Assembly: GCA_902470905.1 (NCBI GenBank)
Contig: CABRIC010000017.1
Span: 1-32,550, forward strand
Reading direction: 5' to 3'
DNA: 32,550 nucleotides
Source: an uncultured Collinsella sp.
GTDB taxonomy: Bacteria; Actinomycetota; Coriobacteriia; Coriobacteriales; Coriobacteriaceae
The first letter of the stretch is position 1, and each line of letters starts with the position of its first letter. Under the pieces are notes generated by a model. It made no database searches and was not told the origin of the DNA. It saw only the letters and a list, made by a program, of their open reading frames with translations. Of this stretch, positions 29,752-32,550 are shown in pieces. A program made the position numbers and the translations under genes.

Positions 29752-29813
29752 CAATCTTGCTCTCTAGCTAATCAAGAATCAGTATAATTTTGATTAGCTA
29801 GAGAGCAAGATTG
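29752..29813 (+). promoter_or_regulatory. 24-bp perfect palindrome enclosing the -10 box of the ATPase gene
   Basis: The arm at 29752-29775 (CAATCTTGCTCTCTAGCTAA plus TCAA) is the exact reverse complement of 29790-29813. The 14-base centre contains TATAAT at 29783-29788. A further CTAATCAA lies upstream (29736-29743). The right arm would be in the mRNA 5' end next to the GGAG site at 29813-29816. It is either an operator for a dimeric repressor or an element that folds in the DNA. Confidence 0.75.
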
Positions 29814-29820
29814 GAGAATC

Positions 29821-31173
29821 ATGGCATTCAACGACTTGATCGCCCAGAAAATAAAGGACTTTGAACAGCAGGGGGTTCCGCAGGTCTTTGAGCGAGACCT
29901 TGATCTAGGAAACCCACAGGAGCCAAAGCGCGACAACATCGTAAATGTGATTGTGGGAGCCCGCCGTTGTGGAAAGACGTATCGCCTGTATCAGGAGATG
30001 CAGCGGCTTCAGGGCCGGGGCGTCGAGCTTGACCGGATGCTTTACTTTAATTTTGAGGACGAGCGCTTGCGCCCGTATGAGTCATCGCTGCTGGCGGACG
30101 TGCTCGACACGTTCTATGCGCTGTATCCTGCTGCTCGAACCGAGGGCGCTTACATTTTCTTTGACGAGATCCAGGAAATTCCCGAATGGGGTGCGTTTCT
30201 GCGGCGTGTAGTCGATACGGAGAAAGCGACCGTCTATGTGACGGGATCTTCTTCTAAGATGCTGTCCTCAGAGCTTAAGAGCGAGTTCAGGGGTCGTTCT
30301 CTTATACGGGAGCTTTTTCCGTTGAGTTTTTCGGAATACGTTCGGTATAAGACGGGGAGCGTTTTCGAGCCAGATGCGACCTTTTCCCCAAGCGATGCAG
30401 CGCTGCTTCGACATCATCTGATCGGATATCTTGAACGAGGGGGATTCATCGCGACGCTTGAGCAGACGCCCGCAGACGCGATTCAGCTGCTACAGGAATA
30501 TGCTTCGCGAACGGTCGCTATGGACGTCATTGAGCGTTACGACGTCAAGAACCCTCGCCTGGCATCGCTGTTCCTAGCGCGGTGTATGGCATCTTCGGGA
30601 CGAGAGCTGTCGGTGAACAAAGTGTACAACGAGTTCAAGAGCAGGCAGATACCCGTCAGTCGTAATTCGCTCAGCGACTTACTTGAGTATTATGAGGACG
30701 CCTACCTGCTGTTCTCCGTGCCGGAGTTCACGCGTTCACTGGCAAATAACATGCGGTCTGCGTCTAAGGTCTACGCTGTCGACCCTGCGATGTTTGGAGC
30801 ATTCTCTCCCGCATCGGCATTGGACCAGGGCCAGAGGCTCGAGACCGCAGTGTTCAATGCGCTAAGAAGAAGGACTCCCGCGGTGAGGACCGGCTCGGTC
30901 TGCCGCCTGCTGATCAAAGAGAAGAGCAAAAGCCATGAGGTGGACTTTGTGGCTGGGGACGCACTTCTCATGCGGGCTTATAGCCTGATTCAGGTGAGTG
31001 TGGATATGGCAAGTGAGAAAACGCGCGAGCGCGAAATTGCCGCGCTTGATGCCTCGATGGCCCAGTTCGATCTTGGCGAGTCGGCAATCGTTACCATGGA
31101 TGAGCAGGCCGATATTCCATGCGAACACGGTGTGGTACACGTTGTGCCCGCATGGAAGTGGCTCCTTGCCTAA
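29821..31173 (+). CDS. AAA ATPase with C-terminal DUF4143 domain
   Basis: 450 aa. N-terminal AAA_14-type ATPase with Walker A GARRCGKT (46-53), Walker B YIFFDEIQ (Asp115, Glu116) and sensor-like VTGSSSKML (140-148). The C-terminal DUF4143 domain (about 225-440) carries Glu341 (LETAVFNALRRR) and HEVDFVAG with Asp375, residues that resemble a PD-(D/E)xK nuclease core; cleavage is not established for the family. Cytoplasmic. The role of these ATPases is largely unknown; they are common in gut bacteria and often stand alone, as here. GC and codon use are lower than in clpB, suggesting transfer. A GGAG site lies four bases before the ATG, and a perfect palindrome covers the promoter. Confidence 0.92.
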   Translation: MAFNDLIAQKIKDFEQQGVPQVFERDLDLGNPQEPKRDNIVNVIVGARRCGKTYRLYQEMQRLQGRGVELDRMLYFNFEDERLRPYESSLLADVLDTFYALYPAARTEGAYIFFDEIQEIPEWGAFLRRVVDTEKATVYVTGSSSKMLSSELKSEFRGRSLIRELFPLSFSEYVRYKTGSVFEPDATFSPSDAALLRHHLIGYLERGGFIATLEQTPADAIQLLQEYASRTVAMDVIERYDVKNPRLASLFLARCMASSGRELSVNKVYNEFKSRQIPVSRNSLSDLLEYYEDAYLLFSVPEFTRSLANNMRSASKVYAVDPAMFGAFSPASALDQGQRLETAVFNALRRRTPAVRTGSVCRLLIKEKSKSHEVDFVAGDALLMRAYSLIQVSVDMASEKTREREIAALDASMAQFDLGESAIVTMDEQADIPCEHGVVHVVPAWKWLLA

Positions 31174-31245
31174 TCATCTACGGATCGTGGGGCCAGGACC
31201 TCCTGGTCCCTTCATCACGGTTGGGGAGCACCATGATGCGCCCGG

Positions 31246-32550
31246 CTAGTCCTGGGCTTTGATGCTCGGCATCAGAATCTGGGCGAGGTAGTCGCATTCG
31301 AGCTTGGTGGCAGCGTCGGCCTTGCCGTCTTTGCCGACCAGCACGTTCTTGATCTGACTATAGGTGTAGCGGTTGCCGGTCGTGAGCTCGACAAGCTCAA
31401 CTGCAGTGTCCATGGGGTAGGTCGATACGGGGTCTTGCGTGCGTCCGTTGATGGTCTGGGGCACCACGTACGGATAGACGGGGCCGCTGGCGTAGACGGT
31501 GTAGCCGTTGCCGAGGTTTGCCGCACCCAAAACCGCATCGCCCTCATCGGGCGTAAAGCTCTCGCCGTCGCGCACCGCGACGAGCGTCACGAGCGGCGTG
31601 TTGGTGTCGCCGTCCAGATAAATGCACAGCGTGCTGCCGTTTTGCCAGGTTGCGACCTTGCCGTACCACTCAACCGGAATATCGAGCTGATACAGGTCCG
31701 TTGCCTTATGTCGAGCATCGGCGTCGCGGGCCGCCTGTGCCTCGCGGGAGCTCACGGCGTTGACGGCGGCGTCACGGCGCGCGGTTGCCGCCTGCTGGAG
31801 CACCTTTGCGACCGCGGCGGAGTTCACCCCGCCTTCCTCGGCATACTTGGCGGCGGCATCGATCTGGTCGTCAGTCACTGTGTCGGCCGAAGGCACCTTG
31901 AGCTTAAAGGTGGTCTGGGCACTCAAATCCTGCCCATCGCTCTTAATGGTGACCTGCGCCTTGGTGGTCGGCACGGTGTAAATGGTACCGTCGGCTGCGA
32001 TGGGGGACCCAGCGATGGAGAGCGTATAGTCGCCGGGCAGCAGCTTAATGCCGCGACCGTGTTCGTCAACGTAGAGCGTTTCGCTCACGGAAGAACCGTC
32101 GGAATCCTGGCCGCTCACCTGCACGGGAATCTTGGAACCAGTTGAGCAGTCGAGCCCTGCGGCATGCACGCCAATCTGCACCGACATCATCGTGTGCGCA
32201 CTGGCGGCGACAGCGGCAGCCTGCTCTTGCTGATATCCGTTCCAGGCAGCATAGCCTGCGCCGCCGGCGACGAGCGCGACGGCCACAACGCCGGCAACCA
32301 TCAGGTTGCGGCGCTTGGGCGATATCTTGCGGTGACGGGCCTCGGCCTCATGTGCCGAAGGAACAGACGGTAGGGGGATATCGCCCATGGCGATGGTCTC
32401 GTCCACGGCAGGCGCGGAGCCCAGGCCAGGGAGCTCGCGGGTCAGCGAATCTTCGGCCGGCAAGTTGTCGAGCAGGATGGTTTCTTCGCTCGTGTCGGAT
32501 TCGGGCTGGTCGTCGGCCCTGCTATCGTCCTCTTCGGCTTCGGCTTCGGC
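31246..32550 (-). CDS. Membrane-anchored protein with large outer domain (5' end cut by the window)
   Basis: 434 residues are visible; the frame stays open to the window edge, so the start lies beyond 32550. A TTG at 32463 opens an internal frame but is probably only a Leu codon. The visible N-terminal part is acidic and repetitive (AEAEAEEDD), cytoplasmic and disordered. Basic residues (HRKISPKRRN) precede one membrane helix at about visible residues 83-104 (LMVAGVVAVALVAGGAGYAAW). The outer domain of about 330 residues has an Ala/Arg-rich helical segment in the middle and ends in a beta-rich part (LDIPVEWYGKVATWQNGSTLCIYLDGD). I do not recognise the family. Convergent with the ATPase gene. 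Confidence 0.85.
   Translation of the reverse strand, partial: AEAEAEEDDSRADDQPESDTSEETILLDNLPAEDSLTRELPGLGSAPAVDETIAMGDIPLPSVPSAHEAEARHRKISPKRRNLMVAGVVAVALVAGGAGYAAWNGYQQEQAAAVAASAHTMMSVQIGVHAAGLDCSTGSKIPVQVSGQDSDGSSVSETLYVDEHGRGIKLLPGDYTLSIAGSPIAADGTIYTVPTTKAQVTIKSDGQDLSAQTTFKLKVPSADTVTDDQIDAAAKYAEEGGVNSAAVAKVLQQAATARRDAAVNAVSSREAQAARDADARHKATDLYQLDIPVEWYGKVATWQNGSTLCIYLDGDTNTPLVTLVAVRDGESFTPDEGDAVLGAANLGNGYTVYASGPVYPYVVPQTINGRTQDPVSTYPMDTAVELVELTTGNRYTYSQIKNVLVGKDGKADAATKLECDYLAQILMPSIKAQD

Larger units (their letters stand above)
29500..29820. other. Gene-free stretch with two long palindromes
   Basis: Holds the palindrome at 29523-29592, a small inverted repeat GCAGTCAA/TTGACTGC (29618-29625, 29651-29658), about 90 bases with nothing recognisable, and the palindromic promoter of the ATPase gene (29752-29813). 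Confidence 0.7.

Noticed and set aside
29821..31173. Toxin-antitoxin or defence island around the DUF4143 ATPase
   Set aside because: The gene stands alone; the neighbours are a small disordered protein and an unrelated membrane protein, with no nuclease, methylase or antitoxin gene.
31190..31211. Hairpin GGGGCCAGGA/TCCTGGTCCC as a terminator between the convergent ATPase and membrane-protein genes
   Set aside because: The stem is good but no T tract follows on either strand, so termination cannot be claimed.

Overview
This is a 32.5 kb, GC-rich, gene-dense piece of bacterial chromosome. The gene content and order point to a Coriobacteriia member close to Collinsella (a gut actinobacterium). 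This is an inference from dnaK-grpE-dnaJ-hspR with HspR-type control, a nadA-nadB-nadC-niaR operon, nickel-hydrogenase maturation genes, a PTS IIA protein, GHKL/LytTR signalling and several families of short palindromic repeats between genes. Bases 1-46 are not genomic. They match an Illumina Nextera i5 adapter including index and mosaic end, so position 47 is a contig end.

Layout. 47-2073: PTS EIIA-Glc-type protein (525-1061) and a lipoprotein (1298-1855), then a 216-bp structured repeat. 2121-2292: array of three palindromes with an exact 62-bp period. 2334-9543, all on the minus strand: thioredoxin (with its own terminator), then a small helical protein, NikR with a His/Cys-rich N-terminus, HypF, HypC, HypD, HypE and a phosphoglycolate-phosphatase-like HAD enzyme. 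9680-10255: a protein resembling a degenerate uracil-DNA-glycosylase fold. 10274-12273 (minus): LytTR response regulator and GHKL histidine kinase. 12481-16434: de novo NAD operon behind a 19-bp palindromic operator, ending in its probable repressor niaR. 16636-16821 (minus): 2[4Fe-4S] ferredoxin. 17045-17216: a second 62-bp-period array. 17344-21779: heat-shock operon dnaK-grpE-dnaJ-hspR, followed by a second 216-bp repeat. 22219-24519: aconitase-family hydratase. 24531-26404: two divergent membrane-anchored orphan proteins bracketed by three short palindromes. 26428-29171: clpB, with the same upstream control element as dnaK. 29305-29499: small proline-rich/acidic protein. 29523-29813: two long palindromes. 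29821-31173: AAA/DUF4143 ATPase. 31246-32550 (minus): a membrane-anchored protein cut by the window end.

How the parts work together. NikR and HypF/C/D/E form a nickel-sensing and [NiFe]-hydrogenase cofactor-assembly block; HypA, HypB and the hydrogenase are not in the window. dnaK and clpB, 9 kb apart, share a block AAATCTTATAT-N5-GACTTAGATTT upstream, the best candidate for the HspR operator. The nad operon carries its own regulator.

The least explained material is intergenic. Two 216-bp copies (plus a truncated third copy inside hypD-hypE) start at a stop codon and fold into hairpins whose arms differ in sequence but keep pairing, which suggests conserved RNA structure. There are also two triple-palindrome arrays and many small GGGAC-core palindromes of REP type. 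No REP transposase (RAYT), tRNA, rRNA, insertion sequence or CRISPR array was recognised.
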